This document shows positions 14,792 through 23,285 of a DNA stretch of 64,000 nucleotides, one piece after another; positions within the stretch are counted from its first letter, which is position 1, and each line of letters begins with the position of its first letter. This DNA is from Streptomyces antimicrobicus (GTDB taxonomy: Bacteria; Actinomycetota; Actinomycetes; Streptomycetales; Streptomycetaceae): positions 1-64,000 of the forward strand of contig NZ_JAJAUY010000006.1 of the NCBI RefSeq assembly GCF_020532625.1, in the 5' to 3' direction. The translations under genes and the position numbers were made by a program. A model generated the notes under the pieces. The model did no database searches and had not been told where the DNA came from. It worked only from the letters and a program-made list of their open reading frames with translations.

Positions 14792-17026
14792 ATGCTTGGA
14801 TCTACTCACGGCACCCTCACCACCGACTTCCGCGCACGCGTCGAGGCCTGCGGGGAGACGCCCCGGACGGCCGTCCACTCCACGACGGGCCCGGCCGCCA
14901 CGGCCGACGGCGCCGTGGACGTCAGCGGACGGCCCCTGACCGCCGACGTGCCCGACCTGGACCGGTTCTTCCGGCCCGAGTCCGTGGCCGTCATCGGCGC
15001 CTCCGACGCCGAGGGCCGACCCAACACCGGCATCACCCGCCAGCTCATGGCCTGGGCCGAGCGCGTCGGCGCCCGGCTGCACCCCGTCCACCCCACCCGC
15101 GCCTCCGTGTTCGGGCTGCCCTGCCGCACCTCCGTGGCCGACCTGCCCGAACCCGTCGACCTCGCGGTCCTGCTCGTCGCCGACCCGCTTCCGGTGATCG
15201 AGGAGCTCGCCGAGGCCAAGGTCAAGTTCGCCGTCGCCTTCGCCTCCGGCTTCGCCGAGACCGGCGAGGCGGGCGCCGCCGCCCAGACCCGGCTGGCCGC
15301 CGCGGTCAGGCGCTCCGGGATGCGGCTGCTGGGCCCGAACACCAACCTCAACGCCTTCCAGGAGTTCCGCGAGGACCTCGACGGCCCCGCCATCGCCCTG
15401 ATCACCCAGTCCGGGCACCAGGGCCGGCCCCTCTACGCCCTCCAGGAACTCGGCATCCGGCTGTCCCACTGGGCCCCCACCGGCAACGAGGCCGACCTGG
15501 AGACCGCCGACTTCATCTCCTACTTCGCCGGGCGGCCCGAGGTCGGGGCGATCGCCTGCTACGTGGAAGGCCTCAAGGACGGCCGCTCCTTCCTGCTGGC
15601 CGCCGACCGGGCCGCGCGCAGCGGCGTACCCGTGGTGGCCGTCAAGGTCGGCCGCACCGAGGCGGGCGCCCGGACGGCCGCCTCCCACACCGGCAAGCTG
15701 ACCGGCGCGGACACCGTCGTGGACGCCGCCCTGCGGCAGTTCGGGGTGATCCGCGTCGACGGCCTGGACGAACTCCAGGACACCGCCGCCCTGCTGGCCC
15801 GCGCCCGGCGCCCGCAGGCGGACGGGGTGGTCGTCTACTCCATATCCGGCGGCACCGGCGCCCACTTCTGCGACCTCGCCACCGAGGCGGGTCTGCACCT
15901 GCCGACCCTCTCCCCGGCCAAGCAGGACGAACTGCACCAGTGGATCCCCGCGTACCTGAACGTGGCCAACCCCGTGGACAACGGCGGCCACCCCGTCGGC
16001 GACTGGCGCGGCCGCAAGATCATCGACGCGATCCTCGCCGACCCCGCCGTCGGCGTCCTGATCTGCCCCATCACCGGGCCCTTCCCCCCGATGAGCGACA
16101 AGCTGGCACAGGACCTGGTGGACGCGGCCGAGCAGACCGACAAGCTGATCTGCGTGGTGTGGGGCTCGCCCGTCGGCACCGAGGAGGCCTACCGCACCAC
16201 CCTCCTCGGCTCCTCCCGCGTGGCCACCTTCCGCACGTTCGCCAACTGCATCACCGCCGTCCGCGCCTACTTCGACCACCACCGCTTCACCAGCGGCTAC
16301 CGCTCCCCCTTCGCCGACGCCCCCCGCACGCCCTCGCCGTCGTACCGCAAGGCACAGGCCCTGATGCGGCCGGGCCAGCAGCTCAGCGAGCACGCCGCGA
16401 AGCAGCTGCTGCGCGCGTACGGCATCCGGGTGCCGCGCGAGCAACTGGTCACCAGCGCGGCCGCGGCCGTCCGCGCCGCCGGCCTGGTCGGCTACCCGGT
16501 CGTCATGAAGGCCTCGGGCCCGCAGCTGGCCCACAAGACCGAACTGGGCCTGGTGAAGGTGGGGCTCACCTCGGCCAGCCAGATCCGCGACGCCTACCGC
16601 GAACTGACCGACATCGCCCGCTACGAGGACGTCCCCCTGGACGGCATCCTCGTCTGCCAGATGGTCGAGCGCGGCGTGGAGATGGTCGTGGGCGTCACCC
16701 AGGACGAGCTGTTCGGCCCGACCGTGACCGTCGGCCTGGGCGGCGTGCTCGTGGAGGTCCTGCGCGACGCCGCCGTGCGCGTCCCGCCCTTCGGCGAGGA
16801 CCAGGCCCGGGCCATGCTGACCGAGCTGCGCGGGCACGCCCTCCTGGAGGGCGTCCGGGGAGCGCCCCCGGCCGACGTGGACGCCCTGGTCGAGGTGGTC
16901 CTGCGCGTCCAGCGCATGGCCCTGGAGCTCGGCGACTGCCTCAGCGAGCTCGACGTCAACCCCCTGATGGTCCTCCCCCGGGGCCAGGGCGCGGTCGCCC
17001 TGGACGCCCTGGCGATCTGCCGCTGA
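14792..17026 (+). CDS. ADP-forming acyl-CoA synthetase (fused alpha and beta subunits)
   Basis: The 744-residue protein activates an organic acid to its CoA thioester with ATP hydrolysis to ADP. The N-half has the CoA-binding Rossmann domain (FFRPESVAVIGASDAEGRPN), then a ligase domain with LITQSGHQGRPL and the phospho-histidine region ASHTGKLTGAD. The C-half is an ATP-grasp domain (AAKQLLRAYGIRVP, then YPVVMKASGPQLAHKTELG and LSELDVNPLMV). ATG 14792 is chosen because GGAG precedes it; a TTG at 14759 is in frame but lies against operator d2. An enoyl-CoA hydratase follows 31 bp downstream. The acid substrate is unknown. Confidence 0.9.
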   Translation: MLGSTHGTLTTDFRARVEACGETPRTAVHSTTGPAATADGAVDVSGRPLTADVPDLDRFFRPESVAVIGASDAEGRPNTGITRQLMAWAERVGARLHPVHPTRASVFGLPCRTSVADLPEPVDLAVLLVADPLPVIEELAEAKVKFAVAFASGFAETGEAGAAAQTRLAAAVRRSGMRLLGPNTNLNAFQEFREDLDGPAIALITQSGHQGRPLYALQELGIRLSHWAPTGNEADLETADFISYFAGRPEVGAIACYVEGLKDGRSFLLAADRAARSGVPVVAVKVGRTEAGARTAASHTGKLTGADTVVDAALRQFGVIRVDGLDELQDTAALLARARRPQADGVVVYSISGGTGAHFCDLATEAGLHLPTLSPAKQDELHQWIPAYLNVANPVDNGGHPVGDWRGRKIIDAILADPAVGVLICPITGPFPPMSDKLAQDLVDAAEQTDKLICVVWGSPVGTEEAYRTTLLGSSRVATFRTFANCITAVRAYFDHHRFTSGYRSPFADAPRTPSPSYRKAQALMRPGQQLSEHAAKQLLRAYGIRVPREQLVTSAAAAVRAAGLVGYPVVMKASGPQLAHKTELGLVKVGLTSASQIRDAYRELTDIARYEDVPLDGILVCQMVERGVEMVVGVTQDELFGPTVTVGLGGVLVEVLRDAAVRVPPFGEDQARAMLTELRGHALLEGVRGAPPADVDALVEVVLRVQRMALELGDCLSELDVNPLMVLPRGQGAVALDALAICR

Positions 17027-17057
17027 CACCCGCCCACACGACGGGAGCACCCTTGCC

Positions 17058-17858
17058 ATGACCGACTCCGCCCGGACGGTACGGCACACCACGGACCACG
17101 GGGTGGCGTGGATCACCCTCGACCGCCCCGAGGCCATGAACGCCCTGACCTGGGACCAGCGCGAACGCATCATCGCCCTGCTCGCCGACGCCTCCGCCGA
17201 CCCCGCCGTACGGGCCGTGGTGATCACCGGCACCGGCAAGGGCTTCTGCGCGGGCGCCGACCTGCGCGGAGCGCCCCGGACCGGCGGTGACCGGGTCGCC
17301 GGGGACGTCGCGCGGATGATCCGCGAGGGCGCCCAGCGCTTCATCACCGCGGTGCTGGACTGCGAGAAACCGGTGATCGCCGCGGTGAACGGCACGGCGG
17401 CCGGGATCGGCGCCCATCTGGCCTTCGCCTGCGACCTGGTCCTCGCGGCGGACAGCGCACGGTTCATCGAGGTCTTCGCCCGCCGCGGCCTGGTGCCCGA
17501 CGGCGCCGGCGCCTACCTGCTGACCCGCCTGGTCGGCCCGCAGAAGGCCAAGGAACTCATGTTCTTCGGCGACGCCCTGCCGGCCGCGGAGGCGGCCCGC
17601 ATCGGCCTGGTCAACGCCGTGGTCCCGGCCGCCGAGCTGCACGCCACCGCCACCGCCTGGGCCCACCGCCTGGCCGAGGGCCCCACCCGGGCCCTGGTGC
17701 TGACCAAGCAGCTGGTCAACGCCGCCCTGGACACCGACCGCACCACCGCCCTGGCGGCCGAGGCCACGGCCCAGGAACTGAACATGACCACGACCGACGC
17801 CACGGAGGGCATAGCGGCCTTCACGGAACGCCGCCCCCCGAAATTCCGCGGCACCTGA
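17058..17858 (+). CDS. Enoyl-CoA hydratase/isomerase (crotonase family)
   Basis: This 266-residue crotonase has the oxyanion-hole motifs GKGFCAGADLRG and GTAAGIGAHLAFACD. The catalytic region reads FARRGLVPDGAGAYLLTRLVG. The second acidic residue is Asp and the first glutamate position does not look conserved, which is more like PaaG-type isomerases than a plain hydratase. It is cotranscribed with the ADP-forming CoA ligase behind the double operator at 14712-14750. It probably hydrates or isomerises an unsaturated acyl-CoA of the same pathway. Confidence 0.88.
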   Translation: MTDSARTVRHTTDHGVAWITLDRPEAMNALTWDQRERIIALLADASADPAVRAVVITGTGKGFCAGADLRGAPRTGGDRVAGDVARMIREGAQRFITAVLDCEKPVIAAVNGTAAGIGAHLAFACDLVLAADSARFIEVFARRGLVPDGAGAYLLTRLVGPQKAKELMFFGDALPAAEAARIGLVNAVVPAAELHATATAWAHRLAEGPTRALVLTKQLVNAALDTDRTTALAAEATAQELNMTTTDATEGIAAFTERRPPKFRGT

Positions 17859-17888
17859 CCGCCCCCCGCCCCGGGCCGGGGCGCCGGG

Positions 17889-17910
17889 CCCCTGGGCCTC
17901 GGCCCAGGGC
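17889..17910 (+). terminator. Hairpin after the enoyl-CoA hydratase gene
   Basis: A stem of about 9 bp (CCCTGGGCC with GGCCCAGGG) has a two-base loop and sits in a very GC-rich run 31 bp past the stop codon. There is no U-tract, as usual in Streptomyces. Confidence 0.55.
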
Positions 17911-17949
17911 CGGGGCGCGGGGGCTCAACCTCCCCCCTGGACCCAGGCC

Positions 17950-18097
17950 GGGCCGGGGGCGCAGGGTGGGGGTGTCCGGGACGTAAAGCGTGATTTGTGG
18001 CGTGCCCGCTGCGCGTGATGTGGAATCGGCCGGGACCGCCATAAATCATGCAGTCCCGGATACCCCCACCCGGAGCCGCCGGCCCCCCGAAGCCACC
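17950..18097 (+). mobile_element. MITE-like palindromic element, copy A
   Basis: The 108-bp core at 17964-18071 starts GGGTGGGGGTGTCCGGGAC and ends with its inverse, matching at 18 of 19 positions. An inner pair of arms (GCGTGATTTGTGGCG with CGCCATAAATCATGC) continues the dyad, so the whole core can fold as a long hairpin. Copy B at 19805-19912 is the same core inverted, 105 of 108 bases identical, with another 14 bp and about 26 bp of shared flank. It encodes no protein. With the terminator at 17889 it accounts for the gap 17859-18181. Confidence 0.7.
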
Positions 18098-18181
18098 CAG
18101 ACCCTCAGGCGGCCAGACCCCAGGCCACACCACGCGGCAGGACCGGAGCCAAGCCCGGCCGGGCAGGAGCCCGAGCCAGGC

Positions 18182-18964
18182 CTAGGCCTGGCGAGGGTTC
18201 GGCTTGAGCACCGCGAACACGGCCCCCGCCGGATCCGCAAGCCACGAGATCCGCCCCACCTCCGGCACATCCGCCGGAGGCATCAGCACCTGCCCCCCGT
18301 GCACGGTCACCGCCGCCGCCACCGCATCGGCGTCCGCCACGGCGAAGTACGGCACCCACCGCGCGTCCCGCTGCCCCTCCTGCAGGGGTGCCACCCCGCC
18401 GAACGAGGCCTCCTCCAGCTCCCCGTCGGCCGTGCTCAGCACCCGGTACGTCATCCCGGGCGCGTCCATCTCCTGCGACCGCCACCCGAACAGCGCCCCG
18501 TAGAACCCGATCGCCGCCTCCGGCTCGGGCACGTGCAACTCGACCCACACCAGCGCGTCGTCCTCGGAGGCCCGCTCCAGCCCCTTGGTCCGGCCCGGCT
18601 GCCAGACGGCGAACTCGGCCCCCTGCGGGTCGGTGAACTGCGCCATCCAGCCCTCACCCATCACGTCCATCGGTTCGGCCCGTACGGCCCCGCCGCGCGC
18701 GACCACCTCGTTGCGGGTGGCCTGGACGTCGTCGGACCGGAAGTAGACCATCCACGCGGGCCGGGCCCCCTCCTCGCCGAGCTTGCCGAGCGCCCCGACG
18801 GTCCTGCCGCCCTTCTGCAGGAAGCCGTAGCCGCCGGCCTCGGGCCCGGCGCTCATGAACTCCCACCCGAACACCGCCGAGTAGAACGCGAACGCCCGGT
18901 CGATGTCGGGGCTGCCGAGGTCGATCCAGTTGGGTGAGCCGACCCGGAAATCGGTGCCGAGCAT
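18182..18964 (-). CDS. Two-domain VOC (glyoxalase-like) protein
   Basis: The 260-residue protein has two VOC modules (about 8-125 and 135-255). They begin GSPNWIDLGSPDIDRAFAFY and DALVWVELHVPEPEAAIGFY and close on DPQGAEFAVWQPG and DPAGAVFAVLKPN. Length and plan match the protein at 1050-1838, so the two are paralogues. The reaction is unknown. It is divergent from the flavin reductase at 19149, and operator e lies 154 bp upstream of its start. Gene and reductase together are bracketed by the inverted MITE-like copies A and B. Confidence 0.85.
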   Translation of the reverse strand: MLGTDFRVGSPNWIDLGSPDIDRAFAFYSAVFGWEFMSAGPEAGGYGFLQKGGRTVGALGKLGEEGARPAWMVYFRSDDVQATRNEVVARGGAVRAEPMDVMGEGWMAQFTDPQGAEFAVWQPGRTKGLERASEDDALVWVELHVPEPEAAIGFYGALFGWRSQEMDAPGMTYRVLSTADGELEEASFGGVAPLQEGQRDARWVPYFAVADADAVAAAVTVHGGQVLMPPADVPEVGRISWLADPAGAVFAVLKPNPRQA

Positions 18965-19117
18965 GCGATGCCTCCTACGGGTGACGGTTGCGCGACCTCC
19001 GCCACCATGCCGACACGCGGCCCGGGCCCCGGCGCAGCGGCCCCACCGCGACCTGCCGTTTCACCCGGGCGGCGCAACGGCGGGTCGCGGCGCGACCGGG
19101 CGCACGGCCCTTCCTAT

Positions 19118-19132
19118 CTGACGCACCGTCAG
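19118..19132. promoter_or_regulatory. Lipid-regulon operator, copy e
   Basis: CTGACGCACCGTCAG, 16 bp upstream of the likely flavin reductase start, in the region divergent from the VOC gene. Confidence 0.77.
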
Positions 19133-19148
19133 CTTCAATGGCGGTGTG

Positions 19149-19766
19149 ATGGGACACGCAGGGATGGCGGCCACCGTCGTCCGATACCTCAGGTCCGCCG
19201 GTCGGCCGACCACGCAGCCCGGGGCGGTCGACCCGCACCCCCGGCCCGATCTGCGGGCCGTGCGGGAGGACGAGCGGGCCCCCGTCGGCCCGGCCGAGTT
19301 CCGGTCGGTGCTCGGCAACTTCGCCAGCGGCGTCACCGTGATCACCGCCCCGGCGGCCGAGGGCGAGGACGGCCCGGCGGGCTTCGCCTGCCAGTCCTTC
19401 GCCTCGCTGTCCCTGGACCCCCCGCTCGTGACGTTCATGGTGGCCCGTACGTCGACCACCTGGCCGCGGATCGCCCGCGCGGGCGTGTTCTGCGTCAACA
19501 TCCTCGGGGCCGAACAGGGGGAGCTGTGCCGCGCGTTCGCGGTGAGCGGGGCCGACAAGTTCGCGGGCGTGGAGCACGGTCCGGCGCCGGCGACCGGCGC
19601 GCCCCGCCTGGACGCCGTACCGGCCTGGATCGACTGCCGCATCCACGCCGTCCACACCGGCGGGGACCACCTCATCGTGGTGGGGCGGGTGGAGGCGATG
19701 GGGGCCAGCGGCGAGGGGGAGCCGCTGGTGTTCCACAAGGGGCGGTTCGGGCGGTTCGTGCCGTAG
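19149..19766 (+). CDS. Flavin reductase-like protein (HsaB/HpaC type)
   Basis: The protein of about 205 residues has the FMN-binding split barrel typical of reductases that feed reduced flavin to two-component monooxygenases. It has FRSVLGNFASGVTVITAP, then FACQSFASLSLDPPLVTFMV, CVNILGAEQGELCRAF and a C-terminal GGDHLIVVGRVEA. HsaB plays this part in steroid ring degradation. No matching large oxygenase lies beside it, so the partner may be elsewhere. GTG 19146, ATG 19149 and ATG 19164 are all possible starts; none has a strong ribosome site. Operator e directly precedes it, which ties it to the lipid regulon. Confidence 0.85.
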   Translation: MGHAGMAATVVRYLRSAGRPTTQPGAVDPHPRPDLRAVREDERAPVGPAEFRSVLGNFASGVTVITAPAAEGEDGPAGFACQSFASLSLDPPLVTFMVARTSTTWPRIARAGVFCVNILGAEQGELCRAFAVSGADKFAGVEHGPAPATGAPRLDAVPAWIDCRIHAVHTGGDHLIVVGRVEAMGASGEGEPLVFHKGRFGRFVP

Positions 19767-19777
19767 CTCCGGCGGGC

Positions 19778-19926
19778 GGCGGCTTCGGGTGGGCCGGCGG
19801 CTCCGGGTAGGGGTGTCCGGGACTGCATGATTTATGGCGGTCCCAGCCGATTCCACATCACGCGCAGCGGGCACGCCACAAATCACGCTTTACGTCCCGG
19901 ACACCCCCACCCTGCGCCCCCGGCCC
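19778..19926 (-). mobile_element. MITE-like palindromic element, copy B
   Basis: This is the inverted partner of 17950-18097. The core is 19805-19912, again with 19-bp terminal inverted repeats, and differs from copy A at three positions. The shared flanks extend on both sides. No target-site duplication is obvious, because the flanks are themselves part of the repeat. Confidence 0.7.
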
Positions 19927-20003
19927 CGCGGCGGGAACCAGCCCCCGGCACAGCCCCCCGCCCCCGCGGCGGGAGCCGGGGGCGCCGGGCCGGCCGGGGG
20001 CGG

Positions 20004-21071
20004 TCAGAAGGTCAGGACCGCGCGGGCCACTCGGCCCGCCTTGGCGTCGGCCGCCGCCTTGGTGAAGTCCTCCATCGTGTAGACCTGGGTCACCAGCTCG
20101 TCCAGCAGCAGGCGGCCCTCCCGGTAGAGCCGGGCGTACAGCGCGATGTCGTGCTGGGGGCGGGAGGAGCCGTAGCGGCAGCCCAGGACGGACTTGTCCA
20201 GGTACAGGGAGGAGACCTGGAAGGACGCCTCCTCGGTGAAGCCGGGTACGCCCAGCAGGACCGCCTGGCCGTGCCGGTCCAGGAGGTCGATCGCCCGGCG
20301 GATGAGCTCGACGTGGCCCACGCACTCGAACGTGTGGTCCGCCCCGGTCGGCAGGACCTCCTTCACCGCCGCCACGCTGTCCGCCACCGCCGAGGCGTCC
20401 ACGAAGTGCGTCGCCCCGAACTGCCGGGCCACCGCCTCCTTCGCCGGGTTGGCGTCCACCGCCACGATCACCGAGGCACCGGCCAGGCGGGCGCCCTGGA
20501 GGACGTTGAGGCCGATGCCGCCGGTGCCGATGACCACGACCGTCTCGCCGTGGCCGACCCGGGCCCGGTTGAGGACCGCCCCGACGCCCGTCAGCACCCC
20601 GCAGCCGATCAGCGCGGCGGACGTCAGCGGGATGTCGGACGGGATCTTCACGGCCTGGACCGCCTTGACGATCGTCCGCTCCGCGAAGGCCGAGTTCGAG
20701 GCGAACTGGAACAACGGCTTCCCGCCTCGCGAGAACGGCTGTCCCGGCATGCCGATCGCCTTGCGGCACATCGTCGGCCGGCCCCGGTCGCAGTCGGCGC
20801 AGGCGCCGCAGTTGGCCAAGGTGGACAGCGACACATGGTCACCGGGCGCCACGTGCGTCACGCCCGCACCCACCGCTTCCACCACGCCCGCGCCCTCGTG
20901 CCCCAGCACCACCGGCGGCGGGAACGGGATCGTCCCGTCCATCACCGACAGGTCGCTGTGGCACAGCCCCGCCGCCGCGATCGCGACGAGCACCTCCCCC
21001 GGCCCCGGTTCCCGGATCTCCAGATCGTCGACCACCTGCGCCTGCTTGCCGTCGAACACGACGCCTCTCAC
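20004..21071 (-). CDS. Zinc-dependent alcohol dehydrogenase
   Basis: The 355-residue medium-chain dehydrogenase has the catalytic zinc ligands in GLCHSDL and GHEGAGVVEAVG and the structural zinc cysteines CGACADC...C. The Rossmann motif is VVIGTGGIGLNVLQG. It oxidises an alcohol to an aldehyde or ketone with NAD(P). Its ATG overlaps the stop of the upstream acyl-CoA dehydrogenase (ATGA), making it the last gene of the SDR, dehydrogenase, ADH operon behind operator f. The substrate is probably a hydroxylated intermediate of the same pathway. Confidence 0.9.
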   Translation of the reverse strand: MRGVVFDGKQAQVVDDLEIREPGPGEVLVAIAAAGLCHSDLSVMDGTIPFPPPVVLGHEGAGVVEAVGAGVTHVAPGDHVSLSTLANCGACADCDRGRPTMCRKAIGMPGQPFSRGGKPLFQFASNSAFAERTIVKAVQAVKIPSDIPLTSAALIGCGVLTGVGAVLNRARVGHGETVVVIGTGGIGLNVLQGARLAGASVIVAVDANPAKEAVARQFGATHFVDASAVADSVAAVKEVLPTGADHTFECVGHVELIRRAIDLLDRHGQAVLLGVPGFTEEASFQVSSLYLDKSVLGCRYGSSRPQHDIALYARLYREGRLLLDELVTQVYTMEDFTKAAADAKAGRVARAVLTF

Positions 21072-22270
21072 CTGGGCTCCTTCGGCAGGCCGAGCACCCG
21101 CTCGGCGATGATGTTGCGCTGGATCTCGTCCGAGCCGCCGTAGATCGTGTCGGCGCGGGTGAAGAGGAACAGCCGCTGGGCCTCGTCCAGCGGGTAGGGG
21201 TCCTGCGGTGTCCAGTCGCGGGGGCCGGCGGTCGCCGCCGCCCCCCGGACCGCCACCGCCAGTTCACCCAGGCGCCGGTGCCAGCCGCCCCACAGCAGCT
21301 TGGCCACGCTGGGCGCCCCCGGGTCCTCGGGGCCGCCGCCGAGGGTGCGCAGCGCGTTCCAGCGCATGGTGCGCAGCTCCGCCCACTGCCGCACCAGCCG
21401 CTCCCGCAGCACCGGGTCGGCGGAGGTGGGCGAGGCGAGGAAGGCGCCGACGACGCGTTCGAGTTCGGCGGCGAAGCCGATCTGCTGGACCAGGGTGGAC
21501 ACGCCGCGTTCCAGGGCCAGCAGCCCCATGGCGACGGTCCAGCCGTTGCCCTCGCCGCCGACCACCTCCTCGGCCACCGCCCCGTCGAGGAACACCTCGT
21601 TGAACTCGCTGGTCCCCGACATCTGCCGGATCGGCCGGACCTCGATCCGGCCCGGCTGGTCCATGGGGACGAGCAGGAAGGACAGCCCGTGGTGGCGCCG
21701 GGAGCCCGGCTCGGTGCGGGCCAGGACGAAGCACCAGTCGGCCTCCCGGGCGAGCGAGGTCCAGATCTTCTGGCCGGTCACCCGGTAGGTGCCGGCCGCC
21801 GTGCGCCGCGCGGCCGTACGGATCCCGGCCAGGTCCGAGCCGGCGTCGGGTTCGCTGTAGCCCTGGCACCACAGCTCCTCGCCGCGCGCGACGGGCGGCA
21901 GGAAGCGGCTGCGCTGCTCCTGGCTGCCGTACGCCAGCAGGGTCGGGGCGAGCAGGTTCTCGCCGATGTGGCCGACCCGGGCAGGGGCGCGCAGCCGGGC
22001 GTACTCCTCGGCCCACACGACCTGCTGGGTCAGGCTCGCGCGCCGCTGGCCGTACGCGCCCTCGGGCGCCTGCCAGCCCAGTCCGATCCAGCCGGCCCGC
22101 CCCAGTTCGCGTTCCCACTCCCGGCGGGCGCCGCCGCCCTCGTGCTCGCTGCCGGGGCCGCCGAGCCCGGCCGCGTGGGCGTACGGGCCGCCGCCGGTCA
22201 GCCGTTCGGCGAGCCAGTCACGGGCCCGCCGCCGGAACTGCTCCTCCTCCGCACCGAACCCGAAGTCCAC
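21068..22270 (-). CDS. Acyl-CoA dehydrogenase (FadE29-like type)
   Basis: The 400-residue flavoprotein has GEELWCQGYSEPDAGSDLAG (FAD/substrate contact), GQKIWTSLAREADWCFVLART, the beta-domain LSFLLVPMDQPG, and the C-terminal block TIYGGSDEIQRNIIAERVLGLP. That ending marks the partner type that pairs with HGGxGFTWE-type subunits in heteromeric dehydrogenases. No such partner is in this operon; the closest are at 3209 and 28686. It starts 13 bp after the SDR stop and overlaps the alcohol dehydrogenase start. Confidence 0.9.
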   Translation of the reverse strand: MDFGFGAEEEQFRRRARDWLAERLTGGGPYAHAAGLGGPGSEHEGGGARREWERELGRAGWIGLGWQAPEGAYGQRRASLTQQVVWAEEYARLRAPARVGHIGENLLAPTLLAYGSQEQRSRFLPPVARGEELWCQGYSEPDAGSDLAGIRTAARRTAAGTYRVTGQKIWTSLAREADWCFVLARTEPGSRRHHGLSFLLVPMDQPGRIEVRPIRQMSGTSEFNEVFLDGAVAEEVVGGEGNGWTVAMGLLALERGVSTLVQQIGFAAELERVVGAFLASPTSADPVLRERLVRQWAELRTMRWNALRTLGGGPEDPGAPSVAKLLWGGWHRRLGELAVAVRGAAATAGPRDWTPQDPYPLDEAQRLFLFTRADTIYGGSDEIQRNIIAERVLGLPKEPR

Positions 22271-22283
22271 CGGGCCGCCCCCT

Positions 22284-23195
22284 CTACGCGTTGGGGCGGT
22301 CCTTGGCGGCCGCCGCCTTCGCCATGGCCTCCAGCTGGGCCAGCATCGGCATGGGGTCGGTGCCCACCGTGCCCGGGAGGAAGTCGGCGATCTTCTGCGG
22401 GGTCCAGGAGCCCTCCGCGTAGCCGGCGCGCAGCTCGCGCGGCTGGGCCCAGACGGCGATCTTGGGGCCGGCGATCGTGTAGACCTGCCCGGTGATGCCC
22501 TCGGCGCGGGCGCGTTCGCTGAGCAGGTACGTCACCAGCGCGGCCACGTCCTCCGGCTCGCCGATCTCCTTGAGCTCCATGGGGACGTTGGCGGACATCC
22601 GGGTCCGGGCCACCGGCGCCACGGCGTTGGCGGTGACCCCGTACTTGTGCAGGCCGAGCGCCGCGGAGCGGACCAGGGAGATGATCCCGCCCTTGGCGGC
22701 GGAGTAGTTGGCCTGGGCCACCGAGCCCTGGTGGTTGCCGCTGGTGAAGCCGATGAGGGTGCCGGTGCCCTGCTTGCGCATGACGGCGGAGGCGGCGCGG
22801 AAGACGGTGAAGGTGCCCTTGAGGTGGGTGGCGACGACGGGGTCCCACTCCTCCTCGGTCATGTTGAACAGCATCCGCTCGCGCAGGATGCCCGCCACGC
22901 ACACGACCCCGTCGAGGCGTCCGTAGTGCTCGACGGCGGTGTCCACCACGCGCCGGCCGCCCGCCATGGTGGAGATGTCGTCGGCGACCGCGAGGGCCTG
23001 CCCGCCCGCCGCGAGGATCTCCTTCACCACGCCGTCGGCGATCTCGCTGGTCGGCTCGCCGCCCTCGATCGAGACGCCGTAGTCGTTGACGACGACCTTG
23101 GCGCCCTCGGCGGCGGCGGCCAGCGCGACGGCCCGGCCGATGCCGCGGCCGGCGCCGGTGACGGCCACGACCTTGTCTGCCAAGAAGTTCCCCAC
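22284..23195 (-). CDS. Short-chain dehydrogenase/reductase, 3-hydroxyacyl-CoA dehydrogenase-like
   Basis: The 303-residue SDR has the cofactor motif VTGAGRGIGRAVALAAAAEG and the active-site YSAAKGG. The long loop after the first strand (VNDYGVSIEGGEPTSEIAD) is like that of MFE-2/17-beta-hydroxysteroid dehydrogenase 4 proteins, which oxidise 3-hydroxyacyl-CoA. It is the first gene of a three-gene operon. Its start lies 22 bp from operator f, shared with the divergent cyclase. Confidence 0.9.
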   Translation of the reverse strand: MGNFLADKVVAVTGAGRGIGRAVALAAAAEGAKVVVNDYGVSIEGGEPTSEIADGVVKEILAAGGQALAVADDISTMAGGRRVVDTAVEHYGRLDGVVCVAGILRERMLFNMTEEEWDPVVATHLKGTFTVFRAASAVMRKQGTGTLIGFTSGNHQGSVAQANYSAAKGGIISLVRSAALGLHKYGVTANAVAPVARTRMSANVPMELKEIGEPEDVAALVTYLLSERARAEGITGQVYTIAGPKIAVWAQPRELRAGYAEGSWTPQKIADFLPGTVGTDPMPMLAQLEAMAKAAAAKDRPNA

Positions 23196-23217
23196 GTCCC
23201 GCCCCTTCCCGGGTTTT

Positions 23218-23232
23218 CTGACGGACCGTTAG
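23218..23232. promoter_or_regulatory. Lipid-regulon operator, copy f
   Basis: CTGACGGACCGTTAG with A/T-rich flanks, in the 90-bp region between the divergent SDR operon and the cyclase gene. It may control both. Confidence 0.75.
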
Positions 23233-23285
23233 ATTTTAGGGGCAGTGCGACGGCCGCGCACAAGCCCCCGAACCGCAAGGAGCTG

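Noticed and set aside
14747..17467. A 906-codon open frame on the minus strand opposite the CoA-ligase and hydratase genes
   Set aside because: It has no family motifs, is Gly/Arg/Val-rich in the way of antisense frames in GC-rich DNA, and lies opposite two clear enzymes.
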